A DNA stretch of 64,000 nt from Mycolicibacterium helvum. Lineage in GTDB: Bacteria; Actinomycetota; Actinomycetes; Mycobacteriales; Mycobacteriaceae. Below are positions 55,735-64,000 of this stretch, in pieces. Position numbers and translations under genes: made by a program. Numbering within the stretch: the first letter of the stretch is position 1; the number at the start of each line of letters is the position of its first letter. Location: assembly GCF_010731895.1 (NCBI RefSeq), contig NZ_AP022596.1:5704001-5768000 (forward strand), in the 5' to 3' direction. Under the pieces are notes generated by a model. That model did no database searches. It was not told the origin of the DNA and worked only from the letters and a program-made list of their open reading frames with translations.

Positions 55735-56250
55735 TCAGCCGGCGGGCTGCAGCGGTCCGATGTAGGTGCCGGGGTGGCTCGCGGCATCCTGCCGTGCGAC
55801 GGGAATGCCACCCGCGACCCACGAGGTCTCAAGCCGCCCTGGCGCGTTCGGCAGCGTCACCGCGATGGTGTTGGGGACCCAGCCGTTGGGGTCTGGCAGA
55901 AAGGTCAGACGGCTGATGGCAGCGGCGCCGGGCGCGAGTGTGACCTGTTGTGGATCGCCCGCCTGCTGCGGGAGCTGATAGTCCGGACCCCACGTCGGAT
56001 CGTCGGGGCCGATGAGGTCCACGCCAGGGTAGCCCTGCAGCGCACAGGGTTGCGGCGAGGTGTTCGTCAGGATCACGTCGAAGTGAATCTGCGTGGCATC
56101 GCCGGGAGATCCCGGCGCACTCGTGCTCAGGCTTATCGAATCGGTTGCACACCAAGGCAAGGCGGCTGCTGTCGGAGTCGCCACGATCGGAATCAGCAGA
56201 ACTACCGCGGTGGTCACAGTGGCACTCAGCACACAAAATCGCGAGCTCAT
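55735..56250 (-). CDS. secreted DUF4232 protein
   Basis: 171 aa from the ATG at 56250; upstream codons are non-coding in character. Signal peptide VLSATVTTAVVLLIPIVATPTAAA, then a DUF4232-like beta domain beginning WCATDSISLSTSAPGSPGDATQIHFDVILTNTSPQPCALQGYPGV with two Cys, as in many actinobacterial secreted proteins. Function of the domain is unknown. It converges with the FAD oxidase gene (57 bases between stops). Confidence 0.85.
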   Translation of the reverse strand: MSSRFCVLSATVTTAVVLLIPIVATPTAAALPWCATDSISLSTSAPGSPGDATQIHFDVILTNTSPQPCALQGYPGVDLIGPDDPTWGPDYQLPQQAGDPQQVTLAPGAAAISRLTFLPDPNGWVPNTIAVTLPNAPGRLETSWVAGGIPVARQDAASHPGTYIGPLQPAG

Positions 56251-56595
56251 CAGCACGGGCCCTTCCGCATTCGAATTGTTTCGATGCCAGGGCAAATACC
56301 TTAGCCCCTCGGCTGGACAGTTTGAGCGAAATTGAAGAGCCGATCGCTCCATCGAGGCGGTCCTGGTGGACAACGGGTTTCGGGCCGTGCGTGGCACATC
56401 TGCATCACTCACCTCAGCGATCAGCACCGGAATCTTCTGGAACTCGTTGCCGAAGGCGCGGTGAACCATCCGCGTGCCGAACGCGGCCCGACCACTTCAC
56501 CAGACACGCGTAGTCCACTACTGCATCCCCCATTCACAGCGGAAAAACAGCATCGTCCCATCTTGCTGATAAGAACGACGCGCTTGATGTTAGGC
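56251..56595. other. 345-base divergent gap between two secreted-protein genes
   Basis: No gene is supported. Open frames on both strands here lack ribosome sites and recognisable sequence. It should contain promoters for the DUF4232 gene (left) and the small exported protein gene (right). Confidence 0.4.
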
Positions 56596-56829
56596 ATGAC
56601 TATTGCTGGGCACTCGAAGGCGGTGACCTTCGCCGGAGCCGTGACCATTGCCACCCTCGCGCTATGCGGCGCGGCCTCGTCGAGCACCCAATTCCCACTG
56701 GCCGGGCCGGACACGGTTAGCGGTCACGTCGTGGCCGTCGATGATGACAACGGCGACAGCGTCAACGACCAGGGTCAAACGTCCGGCGATATCTTCACGC
56801 AGAACGCACAGGACCAGAGCACCGCCTGA
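56596..56829 (+). CDS. small exported protein
   Basis: 77 aa from the ATG at 56596 (ATG at 56587 would add three residues). A signal peptide (SKAVTFAGAVTIATLALCGAASSS) is followed by an acidic mature segment (VAVDDDNGDSVNDQGQTSGD) whose spaced Asp/Asn residues resemble a loose calcium-binding loop. No named family. It is similar in style to the small secreted protein at 52558. Confidence 0.55.
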   Translation: MTIAGHSKAVTFAGAVTIATLALCGAASSSTQFPLAGPDTVSGHVVAVDDDNGDSVNDQGQTSGDIFTQNAQDQSTA

Positions 56830-56967
56830 ACATCAGCAGATCGCCGACATGATTCCGGTACAACGAATCTGAGCACGCGGCGATCTGGGGCGATCCTCGC
56901 CAGGCCGCCCCCGTCATTTTCGACGTTGAACTCTCGCGTGGCACGGTGGTGCAGGAGAATCAACAGA

Positions 56968-57726
56968 GTGCAGCTGTCCCAACACATCGTAGGCCCGACG
57001 CTCATCATCGTTTGTCTGCTGATGGTGCTTGCCGCCGCGGCCGTCTACTGGTTGACAGCATTCGGCTCAGCATGGACGGTGCCACGCGCCGCCGTGCGCG
57101 CTGTACTACAGCTCGCCGCCGTCGCCGCCATTCTGACTGCCGCACTGCGCAACCTCTCGACCTCACTCGTCGTGTTGGGCGTCATGTTCGTGGCCGCAAC
57201 GGTCACCGCAGCGCACCGCAGCGAAGCCAACCGATCGTGGTTGCTCGCGCTGTCGCTCACGACGGGCATGATTTCGGTGGTGCCTCTGTTGCTGGCCTTC
57301 AGGCTTGTTCCCATGACCGGTATCGCCATTGTGCCCATCGCCGGAATCCTCCTGGGAAGCACCATGACGTCGACCGCGGTCGCTGCGCGGCGGGCACTGG
57401 ACACCCTCGGTACCCGTGCTGGCGAGGTTGAGGCGTTGCTCAGCCTGGGATTCCGCGACCGGCACGCGCGGATGGAGGTCATCGGCCCTACTGCTGCGGA
57501 CGCACTCCTACCCAACCTCGACCAAACCAGGACGGTGGGTGTCGTCACGCTTCCCGGCGCCTTCGTGGGTGTGTTGCTCAGCACGGGATCGGCAATGCAA
57601 GCCGGCGCAGTACAGATACTGATCTTGCTGTCCATACTGCTATCACAAACCTGCGCGGTCGCCGTGACACTCGAACTCATCGCCCAGGGCAAGATCACCC
57701 GCACCGGCGTGGGGGCCGGTCGCTAG
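56968..57726 (+). CDS. FetB/YbbM-type ABC permease (UPF0014)
   Basis: 252 aa from the GTG at 56968 (GGAG about 10 bases upstream). Six to seven membrane helices. Family pattern: AVRAVLQLAAVAAIL in the first part, GSTMTSTAVAARRALDTLGTRAGEVEALLSLGFRDRHA in the cytosolic loop, and TLPGAFVGVLLSTGSAMQAGAVQILILLSIL near the end. FetA-FetB is an iron exporter of enterobacteria that relieves peroxide stress. The ATPase partner is not adjacent here, so the protein may use a distant ATPase. The stop overlaps the end of the opposing GH130 gene by four bases. Confidence 0.8.
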   Translation: MQLSQHIVGPTLIIVCLLMVLAAAAVYWLTAFGSAWTVPRAAVRAVLQLAAVAAILTAALRNLSTSLVVLGVMFVAATVTAAHRSEANRSWLLALSLTTGMISVVPLLLAFRLVPMTGIAIVPIAGILLGSTMTSTAVAARRALDTLGTRAGEVEALLSLGFRDRHARMEVIGPTAADALLPNLDQTRTVGVVTLPGAFVGVLLSTGSAMQAGAVQILILLSILLSQTCAVAVTLELIAQGKITRTGVGAGR

Positions 57727-59201
57727 TCGCCGAGCGCAGCTAGCAACTCAGACGCGGGGACCGTAGCGATCCCGATGGCACCGTCTCCAATCCCGTACGG
57801 GAGTACCAGTGTGCCGGCGTGGATGAGCGCGCCGCACGAGTAGACGACGTTGGGGACGTAGCCGTTTTGTTCGTCAGCTGCGGGGGTGAGCAGCGGCCGT
57901 CGCAGCCGGCCGATCACCTGGGTCGGATCGTCCAGGTCGAGCAGTATCGCGCCGATACTGTAGGTCCGCATCGGCCCAACCCCGTGGGTCAGCACCAGCC
58001 AACCCGCATCGGTTTCGATTGGCGGGCCGCAATTTCCGAGTTGCAAGGTCTCCCAAACCTCGGACGGCTGCTGGCACGGCGATGCATTCGGCCACACTGA
58101 CAGGTGATCGGCGAAGGCCACGGTGTTGGTCTCGCGGTCGGATCGTGACATGGCGGCGTACTTGCCGCGGATCCGGCGCGGAAACAACGCCAGTCCCTTG
58201 TTCGCCGCGGCGCGCCCGACCAGTGGCGACGAGGTGAAGGTCTGGAAGTCGTTCGTCTTGAGCAGCTGTTGACTGATGTGGGATCCGTCGTAGGCCGTGT
58301 AGGTGGCGTAGTAGGTCACCGTGCTGTCGACGTCGACGAAACGAACGAAGCGGGCATCTTCGATGCCGGCGTGCTCGGCCTCCATCGAAGGCCATAGGAC
58401 ACGCTCGGAAAGAGGTACTTGATCGGGGAATTCGACGGCGTAGCAGCGGTCGGCGATGCCACGTATCAAGGCGATGGCGTCCTGCGCGTGGCCGCGCGTA
58501 CTGAGGTGGGCACCCAGATCGTCAAGCCGCTCGTCGAGGTCGGATCTGGTGAAGAGGTCACCGACTGCGTTGAGCACATAGTCCGCGGCCTCACCGACAT
58601 TCGCGTGCCGGTCGAGCTCAGCACGGAATACCGCCTTGTCGAGGAGTGTGGGTTCAAGGCGTCCGGTGGTGACGAATGGGGACGGATCCTCGATCGTGGC
58701 GCGGCCTACTGCGTCAATGATGCCGGTGCGGAAACCTATGGAGGATCGGTGCCCTTCCCCAATTCCCCTGACGCTGAGTATGAATCGCAGGCCTCCCGCC
58801 GCGACACCCCCTTGATCGGGGTGGGCCACGATGCTGGGGTTGCATAGCGCAGCGCCTTCGATGGCGTACTCGTTCGTGAATGCCGCGCCAAGCAACAGCA
58901 TGCGCTCATCAGAAACGCCGCGGTCCGGATCCAACCGGTCGGCCAGTTCGCGGGCGTTCCGGCGGAAGATGCCCGCGAGGTCACGGTGACGGCTGTCGAA
59001 ACGCGCCTTGACATCATCCAGGGATGATTGGACCTCGTCGTCGGTGAGGGCAAGGATGCGCGCGAGCACAACTCCCGACCGCGACTCCTGCAGCTCAAAA
59101 CCCTCCTGGCCCGGGACGAAGAGCCGCGTGATCACCCGCGCCGGGTCGGCCGCGACCCGCTGCGCACTGCGCGTGACGAGCTCTGTTCGGGTGGACGTCA
59201 T
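57723..59201 (-). CDS. GH130-family glycoside phosphorylase-like enzyme
   Basis: 492 aa from the ATG at 59201, overlapping the preceding stop (ATGA). The five-bladed GH130 signature is visible: EDARFVRFVDVDSTVTYYATYTAYDG (the EDPR-like catalytic Asp region), KGLALFPRRIRGKYAAMSRSD, WETLQLGNCGPPIETDAGWLVLTHGVG, and the C-terminal NGYVPNVVYSCGALIHAGTLVLPYG. GH130 enzymes phosphorolyse or hydrolyse beta-mannosides (mannosyl-glucose, mannobiose). It carries an N-terminal extension of about 230 residues. It is last in a run of sugar enzymes, so it probably recycles a mannoside made by the cluster. Confidence 0.88.
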   Translation of the reverse strand: MTSTRTELVTRSAQRVAADPARVITRLFVPGQEGFELQESRSGVVLARILALTDDEVQSSLDDVKARFDSRHRDLAGIFRRNARELADRLDPDRGVSDERMLLLGAAFTNEYAIEGAALCNPSIVAHPDQGGVAAGGLRFILSVRGIGEGHRSSIGFRTGIIDAVGRATIEDPSPFVTTGRLEPTLLDKAVFRAELDRHANVGEAADYVLNAVGDLFTRSDLDERLDDLGAHLSTRGHAQDAIALIRGIADRCYAVEFPDQVPLSERVLWPSMEAEHAGIEDARFVRFVDVDSTVTYYATYTAYDGSHISQQLLKTNDFQTFTSSPLVGRAAANKGLALFPRRIRGKYAAMSRSDRETNTVAFADHLSVWPNASPCQQPSEVWETLQLGNCGPPIETDAGWLVLTHGVGPMRTYSIGAILLDLDDPTQVIGRLRRPLLTPAADEQNGYVPNVVYSCGALIHAGTLVLPYGIGDGAIGIATVPASELLAALGD

Positions 59202-60220
59202 TGCAGCGCGGGCGAGAAGCGCCGTGCGCGTTGCAAGGTCGAGATGACCGCCAGGGTCGACTCCGTGCCCTGGTTGAGGTTGACGCCGTCTGCGTGCAGG
59301 CCGTCGAAGCCACCACCGGTCGCCGGATCCCACATTGGCTGTCCCCCATCATTGGCGCCGTCGAACCAGGCTGCGGCGGAGCGGATTCCCTCGGTCCAGA
59401 GCGAACGCGCATCGATGGTTGCTGCACGCGCACAGGCGTCGGCCAGGGTCGAGACCTCGATCGGCTGCTGGTCGAATGCGGGCCGACTGTCTCCTGGTCC
59501 ACGCCCTGCTACGGGAGTTGGCGAAAGGTGGCCGTCGGCGGTCTCGTGGGCGAGCAGCCACTCCAACACATTCAAACCACGCTGCCGCAGATCCGCGTCA
59601 TTGAGCGCGACGCCCGCCGCGATCATCGCCTCGGGCAGAACTGCATTCGCATAGGTAAGTCGTGGTTCGGGCCACGGCCAGTCGGCATCGTCGCTTCCGG
59701 TGTCGACCGAAGCGGCATAGTCCGCCAGCAGCGTTCGCGCTGCCGCATTTCGCGGCTCGACGCTGATGACCTCGGCGGCTCCGACAGCGGCGAACGCCAT
59801 AGCCCGCGGCCACGGCGATCTAGCCTTGGCAGCACGCTCGAATTGAACGACAGCCAGCTTGCGCACCAGGCTCACATCGCTGTTGGCGGCGGCGGTGCCG
59901 AGCCCCCAGATGCACCGGCCCCAGTGATCCTCCGTCGTGGGTTCATCGAGCCAACGTCCGGCTTTGTCCATCCTGTTACGGCAGGCGCCACTGTAGGACT
60001 GCGCATCGTTGAGGAACTGCAGGGCCTTGCCTGCAAGACCGTTCACTGGGCCCGGCGACTCAGGTTCGCGAGTGGTGACCACAAGCACCCTGGCCATGTC
60101 GTCGGTGCAGTAGCCGTGATCACGACGGGGTTCGGTCAGGAGGGCATGCTCGAAGGTGGCCTGGTGGTCGGTCATGTGCAACAGATGGGCGAACGACGGG
60201 TTGGGCGAAGTGCCGGTCAC
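59198..60220 (-). CDS. helical-barrel glycosidase-like protein linked to GT4
   Basis: 340 aa. Helical repeats with TEPRRDHGYCTDDMARVLVV, DHWGRCIWGLGTAA and SPTPVAGRGPGDSRPAFDQQPIEVSTLADACARA suggest an (alpha/alpha)6-barrel of the six-hairpin glycosidase type. Acidic residues (DDMAR, EDHWGR) could be catalytic. It overlaps both neighbours by four bases (ATGA), so it is tightly coupled to the GT4 and GH130 genes. Related proteins in other bacteria are often encoded next to, or fused with, GT4 enzymes. The substrate is unknown. Confidence 0.75.
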   Translation of the reverse strand: MTGTSPNPSFAHLLHMTDHQATFEHALLTEPRRDHGYCTDDMARVLVVTTREPESPGPVNGLAGKALQFLNDAQSYSGACRNRMDKAGRWLDEPTTEDHWGRCIWGLGTAAANSDVSLVRKLAVVQFERAAKARSPWPRAMAFAAVGAAEVISVEPRNAAARTLLADYAASVDTGSDDADWPWPEPRLTYANAVLPEAMIAAGVALNDADLRQRGLNVLEWLLAHETADGHLSPTPVAGRGPGDSRPAFDQQPIEVSTLADACARAATIDARSLWTEGIRSAAAWFDGANDGGQPMWDPATGGGFDGLHADGVNLNQGTESTLAVISTLQRARRFSPALQ

Positions 60221-61386
60221 GTCAGTGCCAACCGTGCACCCAGAAGCCGCTGGGCCAGAGCCACATAGGTATTGGCGACGATCGGCCAGGCCATCATGGG
60301 AGCCAGTTCCCGAGACTCCGCGGCCATGGAGCCCGCGACACGCGGATCCGTTAGCAATCGGTGCAGGGCACCGACCATTGCATCGGGATCGTCGTGAGCG
60401 ACGACGGTGCCCGCACCGCTGCCGAGCATCTCGAGAGCATGGGGAAAGGCGGTTGCGACGATTGGACGTCCGCTGGCCACGGAGTCGACCAGCACGCCGG
60501 AGGTGACTTGGTCCTTGGAGTCGTACGGCAGCACGACGACGGCCGCGGACTGGACGAGCGCGATCACATCAGCAGGGCTGCGGTAGACGGGATCGAACGA
60601 CACCGACGCGGCGACTCCGAGCCGCCGTGCTTGCTCGATGAGGGCTTCGCGATACGCCTCCCCCTCGGCGGCGAGCACCTTGGGGTGGGTTCGACCGGCG
60701 ATCAGATACCGCGGCTGGCCGGGGAGATCCTTGAGGGACACCATTGCGTCGATGACCCGCTCGATGCCCTTGCCGGGTCCCAAGAGGCCCCACGTCAAAA
60801 TGATGGGTCGCCGCGGGCGCCTCAGGGTGGTGATGTCGGGCACCGTCGCGCCGTGCGGGATGGTGACCACCTTGGTGCGGTCGATGGCGTAACTCGCACC
60901 CAGTCGGTGCCTGGCTGCCTCGGACATGACGACCACTTGGTCTGCGCTGCCCACGACCGCCTCGAGTACCGAACGCTGATGCGGCGTCGGATCTTTGAGC
61001 ACCGTGTGAGCGACAACGACCGACGGGACGCGCAAGCCGGCCATTATCTGCACGACTTCGTCGCCATCGGGACCGCCATAGATGCCGTATTCGTGCTGGA
61101 TGACTGCGATATCGCTCTGGTTCAGCAGCTCCGAGCATTCCGCGACGGACTTCGGCGAACCGTTGACGAGTTCACCGATGACGTTGGCGCGCGCAGAAGC
61201 GAACTCGTCGGCCACGCGAACCACCGTGACATCGGCGCCGTTGGCCTCCAGCCCGTCGGAGAGCGCAGCGCTGAACGTCGCGATCCCGCACGGTGTCGGT
61301 GGGTGCGTGCTGAGAATCCCGAAACTCGGGATCCTCGAAAAATGTTGCACTCCAAGGGGAGAAAACAACGGTTGAAATAGCGGCAT
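60217..61386 (-). CDS. GT4-family glycosyltransferase
   Basis: 389 aa from the ATG at 61386 (TTG at 61395 is possible). GT-B fold: N-terminal GILSTHPPTPCGIATFSAALSDGL, nucleotide-binding C-terminal domain with ILTWGLLGPGKGIERVIDAM, PYDSKDQVTSGVLVDSVASGRPIVATAFPHALEML. In place of the usual EGFG...EA motif it has DQVTSGVLVDSVASG. Uses an activated sugar such as GDP-mannose or UDP-glucose; the acceptor is unknown. It forms a coupled trio with the helical-barrel and GH130 genes. Confidence 0.88.
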   Translation of the reverse strand: MPLFQPLFSPLGVQHFSRIPSFGILSTHPPTPCGIATFSAALSDGLEANGADVTVVRVADEFASARANVIGELVNGSPKSVAECSELLNQSDIAVIQHEYGIYGGPDGDEVVQIMAGLRVPSVVVAHTVLKDPTPHQRSVLEAVVGSADQVVVMSEAARHRLGASYAIDRTKVVTIPHGATVPDITTLRRPRRPIILTWGLLGPGKGIERVIDAMVSLKDLPGQPRYLIAGRTHPKVLAAEGEAYREALIEQARRLGVAASVSFDPVYRSPADVIALVQSAAVVVLPYDSKDQVTSGVLVDSVASGRPIVATAFPHALEMLGSGAGTVVAHDDPDAMVGALHRLLTDPRVAGSMAAESRELAPMMAWPIVANTYVALAQRLLGARLALT

Positions 61387-61572
61387 AGCGTTCAAAAAAA
61401 TATCCCGACTGAGCGGTAATACAGTGTGTCCGGCGTGAGCGGATGCTCGGGCAGGTCAGCGTCAGAAGCTGAGCCATTCCAGACTGGCTGGGGGTACCAA
61501 CGTCCACCAGGTTACACCCATAACGGTTGAAAGGCGTCGTCACGAGCGAGCCGCTGGCGCTTGAACCGCTGA

Positions 61573-63267
61573 TCAGTTGGCGGCGTAGATGCGTGCATCC
61601 CACCCTGCCAACCGCAGCAACGTCGATGTCAGCGCGCTGGGGGTACCAGCAAGGTTGCCGAGCAACAGGCTGGCGCCGGTCCACCCTGCACCTACCTCGA
61701 CAGTCCTCGGCTCGCGACCGCAATTGGCGATCACCAGGATTGCCCCGTCCGGCGTCGCTCTGGTGTAGGCCCAGATCTGCGGGTCCTCCTCCATCAGCGG
61801 CGTCACGTCGCCGTGCACGAGGATCGGCAGTTCGTGGCGGAGCCGAATGAGCGCCTGATAGTGGGTGAACACAGAATCCGGTGCAGCAAGCTGTGATTGC
61901 GCATTGAGCCAGGTGTGGTTCGGGTTGACCGGCATCCACGGATCGCCGGTCGTGAACCCTGCGTTGCGCCCTGGGCTCCATTGCATCGGTGTGCGGGCAT
62001 TGTCGCGGCCCATCGCGGCCAGGCCGGCCAGGGCAACACTCGCGTCGCCGCGCAGGTCGAGCACGCTCGCGTAGTAGTTCACGGCCTCGAGGTCCTGATG
62101 GTCTTGCACACCCTGGAATGGGTAGTTCGTCATTCCGAGTTCCTCGCCTTGATAGACGAACGGTGTACCGCGCATGCCGTGCAGAATCGTGGCGAGTGCC
62201 GTCGCCGACGCAGCCCAGTAGGCCGGGCTGTCATCGCCGAACCGCGACACCACGCGAGGCTGGTCGTGATTCTCCCAGTACAAGCTGTTCCAGCCGGTTT
62301 CAGCCAATGCCGCTTGCCATCGGCCGAGGGCCTTCTTGAGGACGACCAGGTCGAGTCCCAGGCATTCGAATTTGTTGGCCGGGCCCTGATCGACGGACAT
62401 GTGCTCAAACTGAAATACCATGTCGAGCTCGCCCCGAGCCGGATCGGTATACAAGCGCGCTTGGTCGGTGGTCACCCCGGGCATCTCACCCACCGTGATG
62501 AACTCGCCATCGCGGTTCCCGAAAACCTCGCGAGACATCTCGGCGAGGTACTCGTGCACGTGCGGTCCGTCGACGAACTCGTCAACGGCGATGACGTAGC
62601 GATGGCCGGGGAGCGTCGGCGCGTCTGGGAGTCCCGAGGTTTTGGAGATGAAGTTGACCACATCCATTCGGAAGCCGTCGACACCGCGATCGAGCCACCA
62701 AACCATGATGTCCTGCATGGCTTTTCGTACGTCAGGATTCTCCCAGTTCAAGTCCGGTTGCTTGCGGTCGAACAGGTGCAGGTAGTACTGGCCGGTCGTC
62801 GCATCCCTCGTCCACGCCGATCCAGAGAAGAACGAGCCCCAGTTGTTCGGCTCGGCAGCCTCACGCGCGTCGCGCCAGATGTACCAATCCCGCTTCGGAT
62901 TGTGCCGGGAGGAGCGTGACTCAACGAACCACGGGTGCTCGTCGGAGGTGTGATTGACCACCAGGTCCATCACGAGCTTCATTCCGCACGCATGGATCTG
63001 TGCGAGCAGCACGTCGAACTCAGCGAGCGTGCCGAACAGTGGATCGATATCCCGGTAGTCGCTGACGTCATAGCCGTTGTCGGCCTGTGGTGACGGGTAG
63101 ATCGGTGACAGCCAGATGACGTCCACCCCGAGCGCCTCGAGATAGCCGAGGCGCTCGATGATGCCGCCCAGATCGCCGAACCCATCGCCGTTCGAATCGG
63201 CGAAGCTGCGGGGATAGATCTGATAGACGACGGCGGACTTCCACCAGGCAGCGTGCTGCGCCGTCAT
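61573..63267 (-). CDS. GH13 alpha-glucosidase (oligo-1,6-glucosidase-like)
   Basis: 564 aa from the ATG at 63267, overlapping the upstream GT4 stop (ATGA). GH13 regions: DLVVNHTS (101-108), GFRMDVVNF with nucleophile Asp202, acid Glu261 in TVGEMPG, and Asp335 in WENHDQPR. The Val after the nucleophile (MDVV) is the residue linked to alpha-1,6 preference in oligo-1,6-glucosidases. The N-terminal WWKSAVVYQIYPRSFADSNGDG is typical of this group, which includes transglycosylating enzymes and sucrose or trehalose hydrolases. No signal peptide, so it is cytoplasmic. Confidence 0.92.
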   Translation of the reverse strand: MTAQHAAWWKSAVVYQIYPRSFADSNGDGFGDLGGIIERLGYLEALGVDVIWLSPIYPSPQADNGYDVSDYRDIDPLFGTLAEFDVLLAQIHACGMKLVMDLVVNHTSDEHPWFVESRSSRHNPKRDWYIWRDAREAAEPNNWGSFFSGSAWTRDATTGQYYLHLFDRKQPDLNWENPDVRKAMQDIMVWWLDRGVDGFRMDVVNFISKTSGLPDAPTLPGHRYVIAVDEFVDGPHVHEYLAEMSREVFGNRDGEFITVGEMPGVTTDQARLYTDPARGELDMVFQFEHMSVDQGPANKFECLGLDLVVLKKALGRWQAALAETGWNSLYWENHDQPRVVSRFGDDSPAYWAASATALATILHGMRGTPFVYQGEELGMTNYPFQGVQDHQDLEAVNYYASVLDLRGDASVALAGLAAMGRDNARTPMQWSPGRNAGFTTGDPWMPVNPNHTWLNAQSQLAAPDSVFTHYQALIRLRHELPILVHGDVTPLMEEDPQIWAYTRATPDGAILVIANCGREPRTVEVGAGWTGASLLLGNLAGTPSALTSTLLRLAGWDARIYAAN

Positions 63268-64000
63268 CTCCGACTGCCGAGGACGCGGCGGTAGACGGCA
63301 ACGTACTTGTCGATCATGGACTCGACCGAGAATCTCTCGGCGGTGCGGGAGGCGATCTCGCGCCGATCGAGGTCGCCCGCAGAACCGACCGCGGCGACCG
63401 CCGATGCGACGTTCCCGACCAAGTAGCCGGTGACGCCAGGCTCGATCAGCTCGTGCATCGACCCGCGCGAGTACGCGATGACCGGCGTACCACAGGCCAT
63501 CGCCTCGACGACGCTGTAGCCGAAGGGCTCGTCGAAGTCGATCAGGTGTAGTAACGCGTGCGCACTGCCGAGGACCTCCGCGCGCATCGAGGCGTCCACG
63601 GCGCCGACGTAACACACCCGATCTCCGTCGACGTGTGGTGCCACCGCGGTACGAAAATAATTCTCGTCCTGGATGATCCCGGCGATGACGAGCCGGCGAC
63701 CACATATCCGCGCGACCTCAATAGCGTGCGCGGTGCCCTTGTCAGGGTGGATTCGCCCGAAGAACAACAGATGGCCGCCTGGCCTCGGATGGACCGCGAA
63801 CTCCTCGATATCGATACCGTGGTGAACAGTGGCGGCGTAATGCAGATTCGGGTGCCTATCGCTGTCGCTGATCGACACATAGGTGGTTGTCCGGTCGTAA
63901 CGCTCGTAAACCGGAACGATGCGGTCCGATGAAAAGCCGTGGATCGTGGTGACCACCGGAGTGGACACGAGATCGCTGTAGGTGAGCGGCAAGAAGTCGA
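63264..64000 (-). CDS. GT4-family glycosyltransferase, partial (5' end outside window)
   Basis: The open frame runs past the right edge (245 codons inside). Sequence DFLPLTYSDLVSTPVVTTIHGFSSDRIVPVYERYDRTTTYVSISDSDRH is the middle of a GT-B transferase, followed by LLFFGRIHPDKGTAHAIEVA and the donor motif EPFGYSVVEAMACGTPVIAYSRGSMHELIEPGVTGYLV. The TTG codon at 63992 is probably internal. It overlaps the GH13 gene by four bases. The ending (RFSVESMIDKYVAVYRRVL) is complete. Confidence 0.9.
   Translation of the reverse strand, partial: DFLPLTYSDLVSTPVVTTIHGFSSDRIVPVYERYDRTTTYVSISDSDRHPNLHYAATVHHGIDIEEFAVHPRPGGHLLFFGRIHPDKGTAHAIEVARICGRRLVIAGIIQDENYFRTAVAPHVDGDRVCYVGAVDASMRAEVLGSAHALLHLIDFDEPFGYSVVEAMACGTPVIAYSRGSMHELIEPGVTGYLVGNVASAVAAVGSAGDLDRREIASRTAERFSVESMIDKYVAVYRRVLGSRR

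Overview
The window is GC-rich, densely packed actinobacterial DNA, and its marker genes point to a non-tuberculous Mycobacterium or Mycolicibacterium. These markers are an MPT64-type secreted antigen, a PknF-like Ser/Thr kinase, an MceA-type protein, a PGRS-like Gly/Asn-rich protein, a long mycobacterial isocitrate lyase (ICL2 type), a mycobacterial His-containing ferredoxin and many acyl-CoA enzymes. I see no rRNA, tRNA, CRISPR array, transposase or integrase. All family names come from reading motifs; no database search was run.

Layout. 1-4.4 kb: a peptide/nickel-type ABC transporter (two permeases and one fused double ATPase) ending in an isochorismatase-like hydrolase, divergent from a TetR gene, with a perfect palindrome between them. 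4.4-12 kb: the TetR gene, a PknF-like kinase, a secreted protein, a coupled trio (metal-dependent hydrolase, ferredoxin reductase, LmeA-like protein), an unknown protein, a second TetR gene and dtd.

12-32.8 kb: the main accessory block. Eleven tightly spaced genes on the minus strand (SDR, Rieske oxygenase, Baeyer-Villiger monooxygenase, SDR, class III CoA-transferase, four acyl-CoA dehydrogenase subunits, ThDP enzyme, aldehyde dehydrogenase) are divergent from six on the plus strand (beta-propeller lactonase-like protein, GntR regulator, acyl-CoA ligase, SDR, acyl-CoA ligase, enoyl-CoA hydratase). Two related palindromes lie between them. This reads as one regulon for an unidentified cyclic or terpenoid-like growth substrate: hydroxylation, ketone formation, ring oxygen insertion, lactone opening, CoA activation, beta-oxidation and C-C cleavage.

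33-41.8 kb: an NlpC/P60-like protein, ferredoxin, orphan MceA, ICL2, three secreted proteins including MPT64, and an App1-like phosphatase. 42-50.6 kb: a frameshifted SLC13 transporter, a three-gene DyP-peroxidase cassette, a broken lipoprotein gene, an anti-sigma-like factor, a TetR gene, a CcdA-like protein and a repeat-built membrane protein. 51-57.7 kb: a PGRS-like protein, an APC permease coupled to an FAD oxidase, small secreted proteins and a FetB-like permease. 57.7-64 kb: a minus-strand carbohydrate cluster (GT4, GH13, GT4, helical-barrel protein, GH130).

Four genes (TetR near 11.3 kb, SLC13 near 42.77 kb, lipoprotein near 46.78 kb, PGRS-like near 52.1 kb) are each restored by adding one base. 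Sequencing or assembly indels should be considered before calling them pseudogenes.
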